A DNA stretch of 64,000 bases, from positions 1,922,001 to 1,986,000 of the forward strand of contig CP006772.1 of the NCBI GenBank assembly GCA_000473305.1, in the 5' to 3' direction. The DNA comes from Bacteroidales bacterium CF (lineage in GTDB: Bacteria > Bacteroidota > Bacteroidia > Bacteroidales > UBA932). The translations under genes were made by a program, and so were the position numbers. The number at the start of each line of letters is the position of its first letter. The stretch's first letter is position 1. Below the pieces are notes generated by a model. It worked only from the letters and a program-made list of their open reading frames with translations, was not told the origin of the DNA and searched no databases. Shown here one piece after another: positions 55,921-64,000 of this stretch.

Positions 55921-57503
55921 CATAACCTTATCACCCTCCCTGCTCCTATCTCTCTGACAAAATAGCTGTCGTGCGAGACTACCAACAGCGTACCCCTGTA
56001 ATTCCTAACCGTATCTGTAAGTATGCGAAGGCTCGAGAGATCCAGGTTGTTAGTGGGCTCATCCAGAATGAGCATATCTGGTATCTGGTTTGAAATCATC
56101 AGGCAACACAAATAAAGTCGCATCCTTTCACCTCCGCTCAGCACAAGACAGCTTTTATCCCACACATCCTTAGGAAACAGAGCTCTGTTGAGCCTTGTTT
56201 TCACCTCATGTTCAGGCAAGTTTGTCGTATTATAACGATTTGCAAGTTCCAAAATGGTATTGTCAACATTTATCTCTCTGTACTCCTGGTCGAGATAGAG
56301 ATATGAAAACGGGGCGCGGGTCACCTCCCCCGAAACAGGTTCCAATTGCCCGGTTATAAGTTTAATCAGTGTTGTCTTACCCGATCCGTTGTCACCCATG
56401 ATATGAATCCTCTCACCGCTGAAAATCTCAAAGGAAAGTGGCTGACTCCAAAGAGAGACTCCACCGGAGAACTCATAGTTTATACCTTTTACGCAGACAA
56501 GTCTCTTCCCGTTATGAATCCCTGCATCTTCAACATCAATCTTTAGCTCTGCCCTGTTTATCTGCTCAGACCTCAGATCACTAAGCCTCTCCCGGCTCTG
56601 CTGCACGATTTTCTCATGTCTCTCCCTCAATTTTGCCTCCGTGTTCTCTCCTCTGTTCGACACGGTCTTTCTCAGTATGCGTATTATCTGAGATTTGTTG
56701 CGCTCACCGCGTCCTACCCGTTTTTCCTGCCGCTGTCTGGTCTCCTGAGCTGTTTTTCTTACCTCACGGAGTCTCTTCTCCTCGTTGTGAATCTTCTCCT
56801 GCAAAGAGTTGCTCTCCATTTCCCGCACATCACTATAAAAAGAAAAGTCCCCGCCGTATATTTTCAGCCCCTTGGGTGTCAGCTCCATTGTCGTATTTAT
56901 CCTCCCGAGAAGGCTTACATCATGGCTGACAATGATGACAGACGCCTTTACGTTGTCTATATAGTCATAAAGAATCTCCCTTGATGTCAAATCAAGATGG
57001 TTTGTAGGTTCATCCATCAGCACCACCTTCGGGTTATGAATATCCAGCCCTGCAAGGAAAATCTTGGTTTTCTCACCTCCGCTCAGATTGTCAAAATCAT
57101 CTGTAAGCCCGATATGAGACAACCCCCATTTGGCAAATGCTCTTTGACAACGTGCCTCTATATCCCAGTCATCTGCAAGTGTGTCGTAATGTAGTTGCAA
57201 TGTGCTTCCTTGCGTTATTGCAAGTAATGATTCCAGTTTTTCCGACACATTCAGGAACTTTGACACCGATTTTCCGGTAATCCCCACATTTTGTGGAATA
57301 TAATAGTGACTCGAAGAGCAGATGATACTTCCGTCCGATTGTTGCAGCTCACCTGCTATCACTTTCAGGAGTGTGGATTTTCCTGTTCCGTTGTCACCGA
57401 TAAGCGAGACAATGCTGTTATCAGCTACAGTAAAGCTGATATGTTCAAATATTGCGTTTTGATTTTGGTAGTGATACGAGATATCACTTACAATTATACT
57501 CAT
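55920..57503 (-). CDS. ABC-F family ATPase
   Basis: 527 residues: two ABC ATPase domains joined by a charged linker and no membrane segments, the ABC-F layout. Walker A motifs are GDNGTGKST (about 36-44) and GDNGSGKTT (about 345). ABC signatures are NLSGGEKTK and VLSGGERMR; Walker B are VVLMDEPTNHLDL and LILDEPTNNLDL. ABC-F proteins act on the ribosome, either relieving stalling or protecting against antibiotics; the linker is the deciding part and I cannot say which here. Flanked on both sides by heptamer tracts. Confidence 0.9.
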   Translation of the reverse strand: MSIIVSDISYHYQNQNAIFEHISFTVADNSIVSLIGDNGTGKSTLLKVIAGELQQSDGSIICSSSHYYIPQNVGITGKSVSKFLNVSEKLESLLAITQGSTLQLHYDTLADDWDIEARCQRAFAKWGLSHIGLTDDFDNLSGGEKTKIFLAGLDIHNPKVVLMDEPTNHLDLTSREILYDYIDNVKASVIIVSHDVSLLGRINTTMELTPKGLKIYGGDFSFYSDVREMESNSLQEKIHNEEKRLREVRKTAQETRQRQEKRVGRGERNKSQIIRILRKTVSNRGENTEAKLRERHEKIVQQSRERLSDLRSEQINRAELKIDVEDAGIHNGKRLVCVKGINYEFSGGVSLWSQPLSFEIFSGERIHIMGDNGSGKTTLIKLITGQLEPVSGEVTRAPFSYLYLDQEYREINVDNTILELANRYNTTNLPEHEVKTRLNRALFPKDVWDKSCLVLSGGERMRLYLCCLMISNQIPDMLILDEPTNNLDLSSLRILTDTVRNYRGTLLVVSHDSYFVREIGAGRVIRL

Positions 57504-57639
57504 GACAATTAATTAAAAGGCCTTGAATCAAGGCAGTTAAACCTTATTACTCTTTTGTTGCTGTCAGGTTTAATAAAACCCTTAATTAACCGTTAATTCT
57601 CATTGGTATAATTTTAATATTTCCGCAAATATATTAATT

Positions 57640-57669
57640 TTTCACTATTCACTTTTAACTATTCACTTA
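57640..57669. repeat. Heptamer repeat tract 2 (TTCACTN)n
   Basis: TTCACTATTCACTTTTAACT and on to TTCACTT, about four units of period 7, upstream of the ABC-F gene and directly before fold-back copy 11. Confidence 0.6.
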
Positions 57670-57689
57670 ATGACACCAGATTTTCCAAT

Positions 57690-58025
57690 TTGCCTCTTAA
57701 GCCACTTTGTTACTGTGGTAAATACTGTCTCAGGGCTGTCCATCCGTTGTCGCATTACAGCTATAAGCATTAAAGACGCTGGTTTTTCTTTACGTGATTT
57801 GATTTCGTGTTTTTCCTGGCTGCGAAACTCCTCCCTTCGGTCGTCAGACATTCTCGCCTTTTCCGGAAAAACACTCATAAAATCACTAAAAAACCAAGGT
57901 CTTTTTCAGCTATATATCTGTAATCGCTCCTTACTCCCTCCGGCTGAAACGCCCTGATCCAGTATTTTTCCACATATTTGTAAGCGGTCTAAGAGGCAAA
58001 TTGGCGATTCTTGCTTATGAAACAC
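57690..58025. repeat. Long fold-back element, copy 11
   Basis: Carries the blocks GTCTCAGGGCTGTCCATCC, AAAGACGCTGGTTTTTCTTT, the core, AACCAAGGTCTTTTTCAGC and TTGTAAGCGGTCTAAGAGGC. Over about 200 bp it is almost identical to copy 5 at 19.3 kb, including the open frames on both strands. It fills the gap between the ABC-F and Fic genes; nothing else is seen there apart from tract 2 and the Fic promoter region. Confidence 0.78.
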
Positions 58026-58154
58026 TGTCCCATCATAACAACAAGTCGAAATATGTCTTAAAGCTTCATCATCTCTTGCGGTGAAAAAAATCATTAATCA
58101 CCGCAAATATGCGGCGATTAATTTGTATATTTACCGCATAATTGGTTTTCAAGG

Positions 58155-59252
58155 ATGGGAAAATACATTTACGAGCAAAAAAAATGGACTGACTTTTATT
58201 GGGATGATAGGGTCATAAATGCTGTATTTGGTGAGGTTCGGTTAATGCAGGGCAAAATCATCGGGCAAATGAACTCTCTCGGATTTTCTGCCAGGGAGGA
58301 GGCAACTCTTACAGCCTTGACATTGGATGTTGTAAAATCATCTGAGATTGAAGGGGAATTGCTCAACTACGAACAAGTGCGCTCATCTATTGCAAGACGC
58401 TTGGGTGTTAACACCGCCGGCCTTGTACCGAGTAGCAGGCACATTGAGGGTGTTGTGGAAATGATGCTTGATGCCACTCAGAGTTATGACTTGCCTTTAA
58501 CTGAAAAGCGTCTGTCCGGTTGGCACGCAGCACTTTTTCCTACCGGATATAGTGGGCCTTATGAAATCTCTGTGGGCAGATATCGTACAGAGGAAATGCA
58601 GGTTGTTTCAGGAGCGATGGGTAAGGAGAAAGTTCATTACCAGGCGGTAAAACCGGAAGATGTTCCGGCTGAAATGGACAAATTCCTGGGCTGGTTTAAG
58701 AACGACAGTCAGCTTGATCCTGTTATAAAAGCTGCTATTGCCCATTTTTGGTTTATCATCATACACCCCTTCGATGACGGAAATGGCCGGATTGCCCGTG
58801 CAATAACTGATATGTTGCTCGCACGTGCAGAGAATAGTGGTGATCGTTTTTACAGTATGTCAGGTCAAATTTTAATAGAACGTAAACGCTATTACGAAGT
58901 ACTGCAAAAAGTTCAACATAGTACAGGTGATATAACCGAATGGCTCGACTGGTTTTTACTTTGTCTGAAAAACGCGATGATTGCTACAGAAAACACAACT
59001 CAAAAAGTGTTGAAAAAGGCTGAGTTTTGGAAGCATCATGAGTTAACGCCTGTCAATGAAAGGCAACGCATGATGCTTAACAAGCTATTTGACGGATTTG
59101 AAGGAAAATTAAAGACTTCGAAATGGGCAAAGATTACCAAAACCTCAACTGACACTGCTTTGCGTGACATCAAGGATTTAATTGAAAAGGGCATTCTAAA
59201 GCAACCCGAAGAGGGTGGAAGAAGCTCCAATTATGAACTAACAGACATATAA
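58155..59252 (+). CDS. Fic-family protein (probable AMP-transferase)
   Basis: 365 residues. The catalytic motif HPFDDGNGR is at 204-212. The N-terminal part (about 1-80, DUF4172-like) contains SSEIEGE, where S62 and E66 fit the inhibitory (S/T)xxxE(G/N) helix that blocks ATP binding. The C-terminal winged-helix (about 310-365, [21 protein letters not shown]) could bind DNA or regulate expression. Fic enzymes AMPylate target proteins; the target is unknown. No separate antitoxin is needed because the inhibitory motif is internal. Confidence 0.9.
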   Translation: MGKYIYEQKKWTDFYWDDRVINAVFGEVRLMQGKIIGQMNSLGFSAREEATLTALTLDVVKSSEIEGELLNYEQVRSSIARRLGVNTAGLVPSSRHIEGVVEMMLDATQSYDLPLTEKRLSGWHAALFPTGYSGPYEISVGRYRTEEMQVVSGAMGKEKVHYQAVKPEDVPAEMDKFLGWFKNDSQLDPVIKAAIAHFWFIIIHPFDDGNGRIARAITDMLLARAENSGDRFYSMSGQILIERKRYYEVLQKVQHSTGDITEWLDWFLLCLKNAMIATENTTQKVLKKAEFWKHHELTPVNERQRMMLNKLFDGFEGKLKTSKWAKITKTSTDTALRDIKDLIEKGILKQPEEGGRSSNYELTDI

Positions 59253-59314
59253 CTCATCACTTCCTCACTCTTCATTCATCACTTTTCACTCTTCAATTTC
59301 CACTTTCTCACTTA
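59253..59314. repeat. Heptamer repeat tract 3 and small fold-back remnant
   Basis: TTCATTCATCACTTTTCACT and following units have the same period 7 as tracts 1 and 2. Directly after it, 59316-59365 (GCAGCCAAAAGTTTTAAGGACGCTGGTTTGG, then TTTGTTCTCTC) is a 50-bp remnant of a fold-back repeat. Confidence 0.5.
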
Positions 59315-59404
59315 ATTGCAGCCAAAAGTTTTAAGGACGCTGGTTTGGATTTGTTCTCTCTTAATTCGATAATTCGTATATTTATAAGAAATAATTACAC
59401 AATC

Positions 59405-60910
59405 ATGCTGGATTCAGAAAAAAGAATGTATGTGGCGCACGGTGTGTCACCCATCTATATCAACCCGAAAATGGTTAACAGACATGGCCTGATAGCCGGT
59501 GCGACAGGAACAGGAAAGACTGTCAGCCTTCAGGTACTTGCAGAAACTTTCAGTGAGGCCGGTATTCCATGCTTCATGGCCGACATGAAGGGGGATCTGT
59601 CCGGAGTAAGTCAGCCGGGTGTAAGCAACAAGTTTATTGAGGCACGGATAGCCGAATTCGGGCTTAAAACTCCAATATTCCAAAATTGTCCTGTAAGGTT
59701 TTTTGATGTTTTCGGACAACAAGGGCACCCGATGAGGACTACCATTTCTGAAATGGGGCCTCTCTTGCTTGCAAGACTTATGGAGTTGAATGAGACTCAG
59801 GCCGGCGTGTTGAACATCGTGTTCAGGATAGCTGATGAAAAACAGCTGCTACTTATAGATATCAAAGACCTCCGGTCAATGCTTGATTGGGTGTCAAAAA
59901 ATGCAAAGGAGTTCACCTCCCTCTACGGCAATATCTCCGCATCCAGTATCGGGGCAATACAGCGTGCATTGTTAAGCATGGAGAGCCAGGGGGCAGATAA
60001 GTTTTTCGGAGAACCTGCATTCAACATCTTTGATCTTATCCAGAATGAAAATGGGAAGGGCGTTCTGAATATTCTTGCTGCAGATAAGCTGATGATGGCA
60101 CCAAAGCTATACTCAACATTCCTTTTATGGCTTCTTTCAGAACTTTATGACCAGCTTCCTGAAGCCGGAGATCTGCCACTTCCAAAACTCGTATTCTTTT
60201 TTGATGAGGCACACATGCTTTTTGAAGATGCCCCCAAGGCGCTTTCCGACAAGATAGAGCTGATTGTAAGACTAATACGCTCAAAAGGTGTTGGTGTATA
60301 TTTTATAACACAGTCACCTTCCGACATCCCAAATGACATATTAGGACAGCTTGGCAACAGAATACAACACGCTCTCAGAGCTTTCACCCCTCAGGACCAA
60401 AAGGTGGTGAGAGCAGCAGCTGAGACATTCAGGGCAAATCCTGCCTTCAAGACAGAAGATGCAATCCTAGAACTGGGAACCGGAGAGGCACTGGTCTCGT
60501 TTCTGGATGAAAAGGGCTCTCCGGCTGTAGTTGAACGGGCAAAAATGCTCTTTCCTCTAAGCCGGATCGGGGCAATCACGGCAGAACAGAGATCTGCGTT
60601 TATCAAAGAGTCCAGGCTATATGGAGTATATGAGAGAAGCTTCGATCGCGAGTCTGCTTATGAAATCATTACAGACCAACAGTTAGCAGAGAAAAAGAGA
60701 GCAGAGCAAGCACGTATAGAAAAAGAGAGGGAGGCAGAACAGGCACGCTTTGAAAAAGAACAAGAAGCAATGAATCGAAAAATGGCAAGAGGGCGTTCTA
60801 CAGCAAGATCTCCACTTGACAAGGCTATCGGCTCGGCAGCATCAAGCATAGGACGAAGTGTGGGCACTCAGATTGTCCGCGGAATCCTCGGTGCAATTTT
60901 TAGAAAATAA
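59405..60910 (+). CDS. HerA-like / DUF853 helicase-type ATPase
   Basis: 501 residues from the ATG at 59405 ([10 protein letters not shown]), chosen because the family begins just before this point; the longer frame lacks similarity. Walker A GATGTGKT at 32-39, [12 protein letters not shown] after it, Walker [16 protein letters not shown], and the arginine-rich [30 protein letters not shown]. The C-terminus has an Arg/Glu-rich helix and the ending [16 protein letters not shown]. Role of the family (YjgR/DUF853) is poorly known. Confidence 0.85.
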   Translation: MLDSEKRMYVAHGVSPIYINPKMVNRHGLIAGATGTGKTVSLQVLAETFSEAGIPCFMADMKGDLSGVSQPGVSNKFIEARIAEFGLKTPIFQNCPVRFFDVFGQQGHPMRTTISEMGPLLLARLMELNETQAGVLNIVFRIADEKQLLLIDIKDLRSMLDWVSKNAKEFTSLYGNISASSIGAIQRALLSMESQGADKFFGEPAFNIFDLIQNENGKGVLNILAADKLMMAPKLYSTFLLWLLSELYDQLPEAGDLPLPKLVFFFDEAHMLFEDAPKALSDKIELIVRLIRSKGVGVYFITQSPSDIPNDILGQLGNRIQHALRAFTPQDQKVVRAAAETFRANPAFKTEDAILELGTGEALVSFLDEKGSPAVVERAKMLFPLSRIGAITAEQRSAFIKESRLYGVYERSFDRESAYEIITDQQLAEKKRAEQARIEKEREAEQARFEKEQEAMNRKMARGRSTARSPLDKAIGSAASSIGRSVGTQIVRGILGAIFRK

Positions 60911-60972
60911 CATATAACCTTTGTAATATTATCCTACTTTTTACGACTAATATCAGAAAAAGAAAAAGCAAG

Positions 60973-61455
60973 ATGGGTATTGACAAGGAAAAGGAGTTCG
61001 TTGAGTTGATCGAGAGTAATAAGGGCATTATTTATAAAGTCTGCCTTTTATACTCTGATGATTCGGAGAGCCATAATGATCTTTTTCAAGAGGTCGTTGT
61101 GAATCTGTGGAGGGCTTATCCTCGCTTCCGGGGCGAGTGCAAGGTACAGACATGGATTTACCGGATCGCTCTCAACACTTGTGTCAGTTTTCTGAGGAAG
61201 AGTAAATCAAAGCCCTCCACCCTCCCGATCTCACCTAACATAGAGGCATTTGCCGAAGAGTCAGACTTTGCGATGGTGAAGGAGTTGTACAAGATGATCG
61301 ACTCTCTCAATAAAATCGACAAGGCTCTGGTACTCCTCTATCTGGAAGATAAATCGCACGATGAAATTTCCCAGATTGTGGGTATATCCAAATCCAATGT
61401 TGCCGTCAGACTTTTTCGCATCAAAGAGAGACTGAAGATTATGTCAAACAATTAA
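60973..61455 (+). CDS. ECF-type RNA polymerase sigma factor
   Basis: 160 residues. Region 2 (DLFQEVVVNLWRAYPRFRGE, about 39-58) and region 4 (LYLEDKSHDEISQIVGISKS, about 121-140) with a short linker and no region 1 or 3, hence ECF group. It is followed 11 bp later by two membrane-protein genes, the usual place for an anti-sigma factor. Confidence 0.9.
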   Translation: MGIDKEKEFVELIESNKGIIYKVCLLYSDDSESHNDLFQEVVVNLWRAYPRFRGECKVQTWIYRIALNTCVSFLRKSKSKPSTLPISPNIEAFAEESDFAMVKELYKMIDSLNKIDKALVLLYLEDKSHDEISQIVGISKSNVAVRLFRIKERLKIMSNN

Positions 61456-61466
61456 ATCGTAGAAAA

Positions 61467-62054
61467 ATGGAACTAGATGATATAAAAACCAACTGGCAAG
61501 TAATTTCCAATAAATTGGAAAAGTCGGAGGTGCTGAACAAAAAGATAATTGTCAACCTTGCAAAGAAGAGTGTGAGATCGACAAAGGAGAAACTCGAGAG
61601 ATTTGAATACTTTTTCCTGATTCTCTCCCTTAGCGGTGCTGCTGTTAATGCTATGTCCATAGCAGTAACAGACGGGATAACAATAAAATACGGCACATTG
61701 TATGTTTTCCTCTCTGTTTTCATACTTGCTGCCGTTTGGCAGGGTTACAAGATTTACCTTCTGCATAGAATTGATAATGAGCGGTGTAACATGGTGGAGC
61801 TCATTGAAAGAACAACACGGTTCAAATTTCTGACTCAAGCCCGTGTGATAGTGGGAATGATTCTTCTAATACCTATTTTAGGGTTACTCATATACATGCA
61901 GAGAGATATGCTTACAACCGAGATGCTTTGGGGAACACTGATCGGTGGTTTGACCGGGGCCATGATGGGTCTCAGGGCTACTGCAAAGCATTGGAAAAAT
62001 ATTAACGAGTTGCTTACCGACCTTAAAGAGTTGAGGGAATATGAAAAAGTTTGA
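61467..62054 (+). CDS. Membrane protein, possible anti-sigma partner
   Basis: 195 residues with a cytoplasmic N-terminal helix (MELDDIKTNWQVISNKLEKSEV), then four hydrophobic segments (about 48-66, 75-92, 128-144 and 152-168). The family is not one I can name. Because it directly follows the sigma gene and the N-terminal helix pattern (LDDIKTNWQVISNKL) recurs in such loci, a role in holding the sigma factor at the membrane is plausible but unproven. Confidence 0.6.
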   Translation: MELDDIKTNWQVISNKLEKSEVLNKKIIVNLAKKSVRSTKEKLERFEYFFLILSLSGAAVNAMSIAVTDGITIKYGTLYVFLSVFILAAVWQGYKIYLLHRIDNERCNMVELIERTTRFKFLTQARVIVGMILLIPILGLLIYMQRDMLTTEMLWGTLIGGLTGAMMGLRATAKHWKNINELLTDLKELREYEKV

Positions 62055-62301
62055 GAATAAGAGAAAGTTTGAAAGGCGTGATTCCCTGGGGAAAATCGAC
62101 AAGCTAATGTCTGTTTTCTTTATAACCGGTTCACTGGTTTTCGGATTATCAGCAATCATACGTGTTTTTCTAATAAAAGACCACAGCTACCCTCTGGCAA
62201 TGAATATCCTGCTAATAATAGCCACAATACTTCTACTTATCTCTGCGGGCTGGTGTCTGGGAAGGTGGGTAAATCCGTATGGGATTCTTCTGAAGAAATA
62301 A
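62041..62301 (+). CDS. Small two-helix membrane protein
   Basis: 86 residues. A basic N-terminus (KKFENKRKFERRD) and two hydrophobic segments (about 24-42 and 52-68). Overlaps the previous gene by 14 bp, so it is coupled to the sigma operon. Function unknown. Confidence 0.6.
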   Translation: MKKFENKRKFERRDSLGKIDKLMSVFFITGSLVFGLSAIIRVFLIKDHSYPLAMNILLIIATILLLISAGWCLGRWVNPYGILLKK

Positions 62302-62307
62302 ATATTG

Positions 62308-62428
62308 GTGGCACAGATTTTTGCATTTATCACGAAATGTGTGCGTTAAAAGTCGCACCGGGGCAAAAATCTCTAAGTCGAAAAAAATATATATCAGCAA
62401 ATCAGATAAATGCAAAAATCTGTGCCAC
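62308..62428. repeat. Short fold-back element, copy 12 (121 bp)
   Basis: Perfect 24-bp terminal inverted repeats GTGGCACAGATTTTTGCATT(TATC) at 62308-62331 and 62405-62428, separated by 73 bp. The first 15 bases differ from the other short elements only at one position (A for T). It sits between two converging genes and encodes the last residues of ybaK. Confidence 0.85.
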
Positions 62429-62869
62429 TGCCATCAAATCCTCGGGCGCAAGATAAAGTTGCAAGCCTCGCTTGCCGGCGCTTACGTAAATCTTGTCGAA
62501 AGTCTTGCATGAGTGGTGAATGTATGTGGGGAAGTGCTTCTTCATGCCAATCGGGGAACAGGCTCCTCTGATATAACCGGTGACAGAAAGGAGATCCTTC
62601 ATCGGAATCAGGTCACACTTTTTGTTACCGGATACCTTTGCAGCTATTTTTAGATCAAGTTCATCCGCTCCGGGTATCACACAAACGAAATAACCGCTTT
62701 TATCGCCTTTGAGGACAAGCGTCTTGAATACCTTCTCCACCGGCTCTCCGAGCTGCTTTGCAACATGTACGGCACTAAGATCCTCCTCATCGACCTCGTA
62801 GGGGATCAATTCATATTCAATTGCTGCCTTGTCAAGGAGTCTGGCAGCATTTGTCTTCTCAATTTTCAT
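62402..62869 (-). CDS. ybaK: Cys-tRNA(Pro)/Cys-tRNA(Cys) deacylase YbaK/EbsC
   Basis: 155 residues. Editing enzyme removing Cys from mischarged tRNA-Pro. YEVDEEDLSAVHVAKQLGE, VFKTLVLKGDKSGYFVCVIPG, and GYIRGACSPIGMKK are characteristic. The last residues (VAQIFAFI) are read from the terminal repeat of the adjacent element, a small extension that should not disturb the fold. Overlaps the cyclase gene by 11 bp. Confidence 0.9.
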   Translation of the reverse strand: MKIEKTNAARLLDKAAIEYELIPYEVDEEDLSAVHVAKQLGEPVEKVFKTLVLKGDKSGYFVCVIPGADELDLKIAAKVSGNKKCDLIPMKDLLSVTGYIRGACSPIGMKKHFPTYIHHSCKTFDKIYVSAGKRGLQLYLAPEDLMAVAQIFAFI

Positions 62870-63509
62870 GTTTTTTCACCATAGCCACAGCCCTTGCAGG
62901 AGATCCGTCACTATCCTTGATTTTCAGAGGCAGACAAATGAATGTGAAAAATTGTCCCATCAATTTATCAAGGTTGCAAAGGTTTTCAATTATAATCATA
63001 TTGCTGCCCAGAAGCAGCTTGTGATTAACCAGATCCTGAGCAGAGACAGGATCTGCAGAGATTGAGTCGTAACCGACACCCTTCAGATTGCGTTGTGTGA
63101 GCCAGATTGCTGCCTCGTGAGTCAATACCGGGAAATTACTGTAGTAATCCTCAGTACCCCATTTTGAATCCCATCCTGAATAAAAAAGAAGAAAATCCAC
63201 CTGAGTAAGCTCCTCCTCATATTGTGCAACAAAAGCCTCATCAATAACACCTCCGGGACAGACACTTACATCTATCACCATAGCATCACCAACGAACTTG
63301 TCGGCCTCAAAATTGTCAAGAGATCTCTTGCCTGCAAGTATGTGACAAGGAGCATCAATATGAGTTCCTGTGTGAGAATAGAAGGTTATGAGCTTCTCTG
63401 CAAACCCCTCCCACTCTACACTTGTGGCCTGTAATATAGTCGGCTGCCCTGTGCCCGGATAAACCGGCATCTCAGACGAAATGGTCTGAGTAAGGTCAAT
63501 TATCTTCAT
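62859..63509 (-). CDS. Cyclase-family (kynurenine formamidase-like) metal hydrolase
   Basis: 216 residues. The motif HTGTHIDAPCH (about 46-56) is the metal site of the cyclase/arylformamidase family. DLTQTISSEMPVYPG at the start and GYDSISADPV later are typical. No tryptophan-degradation genes are adjacent, so the substrate is open. Confidence 0.85.
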   Translation of the reverse strand: MKIIDLTQTISSEMPVYPGTGQPTILQATSVEWEGFAEKLITFYSHTGTHIDAPCHILAGKRSLDNFEADKFVGDAMVIDVSVCPGGVIDEAFVAQYEEELTQVDFLLFYSGWDSKWGTEDYYSNFPVLTHEAAIWLTQRNLKGVGYDSISADPVSAQDLVNHKLLLGSNMIIIENLCNLDKLMGQFFTFICLPLKIKDSDGSPARAVAMVKKHEN

Positions 63510-63515
63510 TATATT

Positions 63516-63842
63516 CTATTTCACTATAGAGGCTTGATCGGGATAAATCTCAAATATTTTGCTGAACCCGGAGATATCAAAAATCTCTTTAATTGAGTTC
63601 TGCATACCGAAGAGCTTAAACTTGCCTCCTGAGGCCATCATCTTTTTCTGGATAACCAGAAAGACCCTCAGCCCCGAGCTGCTGATGTAGTTCATTTCAG
63701 AGCAATCCATAAGGATTGTCTTTATTTCATCTGTAATAGCGTTATTAACCGAGCTCTCAAATTCCCCGTAATTTGTAGTATCCACCCTTCCCTCGATCTT
63801 TAACAGTACTTCACTACCGTTTTTCTCTGCTGTAAGTTTCAT
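63516..63842 (-). CDS. STAS-domain anti-sigma factor antagonist-like protein
   Basis: 108 residues from the ATG at 63842 (MKLTAEKNGSEVLL). STAS fold; the phosphorylatable Ser region is MNYISSSGLRVFL (about 52-64). Such proteins bind anti-sigma factors or act in phosphatase-switch pathways. The partner kinase is not in the window. Confidence 0.85.
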   Translation of the reverse strand: MKLTAEKNGSEVLLKIEGRVDTTNYGEFESSVNNAITDEIKTILMDCSEMNYISSSGLRVFLVIQKKMMASGGKFKLFGMQNSIKEIFDISGFSKIFEIYPDQASIVK

Positions 63843-63881
63843 GTCAGTAAATATTTTATACAAATATATTTATAAATTCAA

Positions 63882-64000
63882 TCAATCACCCAGTAACTTC
63901 AAAGATAACATAATCTGATCTTTTCCGCCAAATCCCTGCTCAAATCTTCTTGCATAACCGAAAGACCATGTCGTTTTAAGGTAAGAGAACGCAACAATCT
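63882..64000 (-). CDS. C-terminus of a possible outer-membrane beta-barrel protein (5' part outside window)
   Basis: Only the last 39 residues are seen: alternating aromatic/polar pattern (TTWSFGYARRFEQGFGG) ending IMLSLKLLGD. This looks like the final strands of a barrel protein, but the fragment is too short for a firm call. Confidence 0.4.
   Translation of the reverse strand, partial: IVAFSYLKTTWSFGYARRFEQGFGGKDQIMLSLKLLGD

Overview
The window comes from a member of the Bacteroidota, most likely order Bacteroidales. Supporting evidence: promoters of the Bacteroidota type (TTTG, about 19-22 bp, then TAnnTTTG), HU-CCDC81-type proteins, CTnDOT-type transposon genes such as rteC, and AT-rich intergenic DNA. 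I cannot name the genus.

Layout. (1) 1-12050 is ordinary core genome: the end of a lipoprotein gene, a PMCA-type Ca2+ ATPase, rlmN, then recA, trpS, dnaG and metG on the plus strand, an HU-CCDC81 membrane protein and tRNA-Asn. (2) 12085-17100 holds secreted proteins of unclear role (a creatininase-like hydrolase, a WG/Sel1-repeat protein and an unknown exported protein) plus a GNAT acetyltransferase. They are separated by palindromic repeats that supply start or stop codons. (3) 17587-28642 is a defence and stress island on the minus strand: HipBA, a DUF1778/GNAT toxin-antitoxin pair, a DUF2130 coiled-coil protein, and a type I restriction locus. The HsdS there has TAEL repeats, and the HsdM is cut off. 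(4) 28643-38127 is the remnant of a CTnDOT-like conjugative transposon: a RibD-C/DHFR-like reductase, two TetR regulators around a giant CoA-dehydratase activase, a flavoprotein-like reductase, RteC and a truncated excisionase-like helix-turn-helix gene. IS21-type insertion A (38128-40637) ends it. (5) 40640-49560 is accessory DNA: orphan lipoproteins, a second IS21 element with a clear 6-bp target duplication, a PD-(D/E)XK nuclease, an ORF6N fragment, and an XRE/SecB-like chaperone pair. (6) 50161-52410 is a glycerol operon (glpK-glpF) with a good promoter and terminator. (7) 52772-62301 mixes a duplicated-domain secreted protein, an IS4 element, a broken deacetylase gene, an ABC-F ATPase, a Fic protein, a HerA-like ATPase, and an ECF sigma factor with two membrane proteins. 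(8) 62402-64000 returns to core-like genes: ybaK, a cyclase-family hydrolase, a STAS protein and the end of a possible outer-membrane protein.

The most unusual signal is a family of fold-back (palindromic) repeats, in about twelve copies between 14.7 and 62.4 kb. Three are 120-bp miniature elements with terminal inverted repeats starting GTGGCACTGATTTTT or GTGGCACAGATTTTT. Several are about 340-445 bp and appear to be one palindrome nested inside another. They sit exactly at gene borders and repeatedly provide the first residues, last residues or stop codon of neighbouring genes. No matching transposase is present in the window, so they look like non-autonomous elements moved in trans; that is inference.
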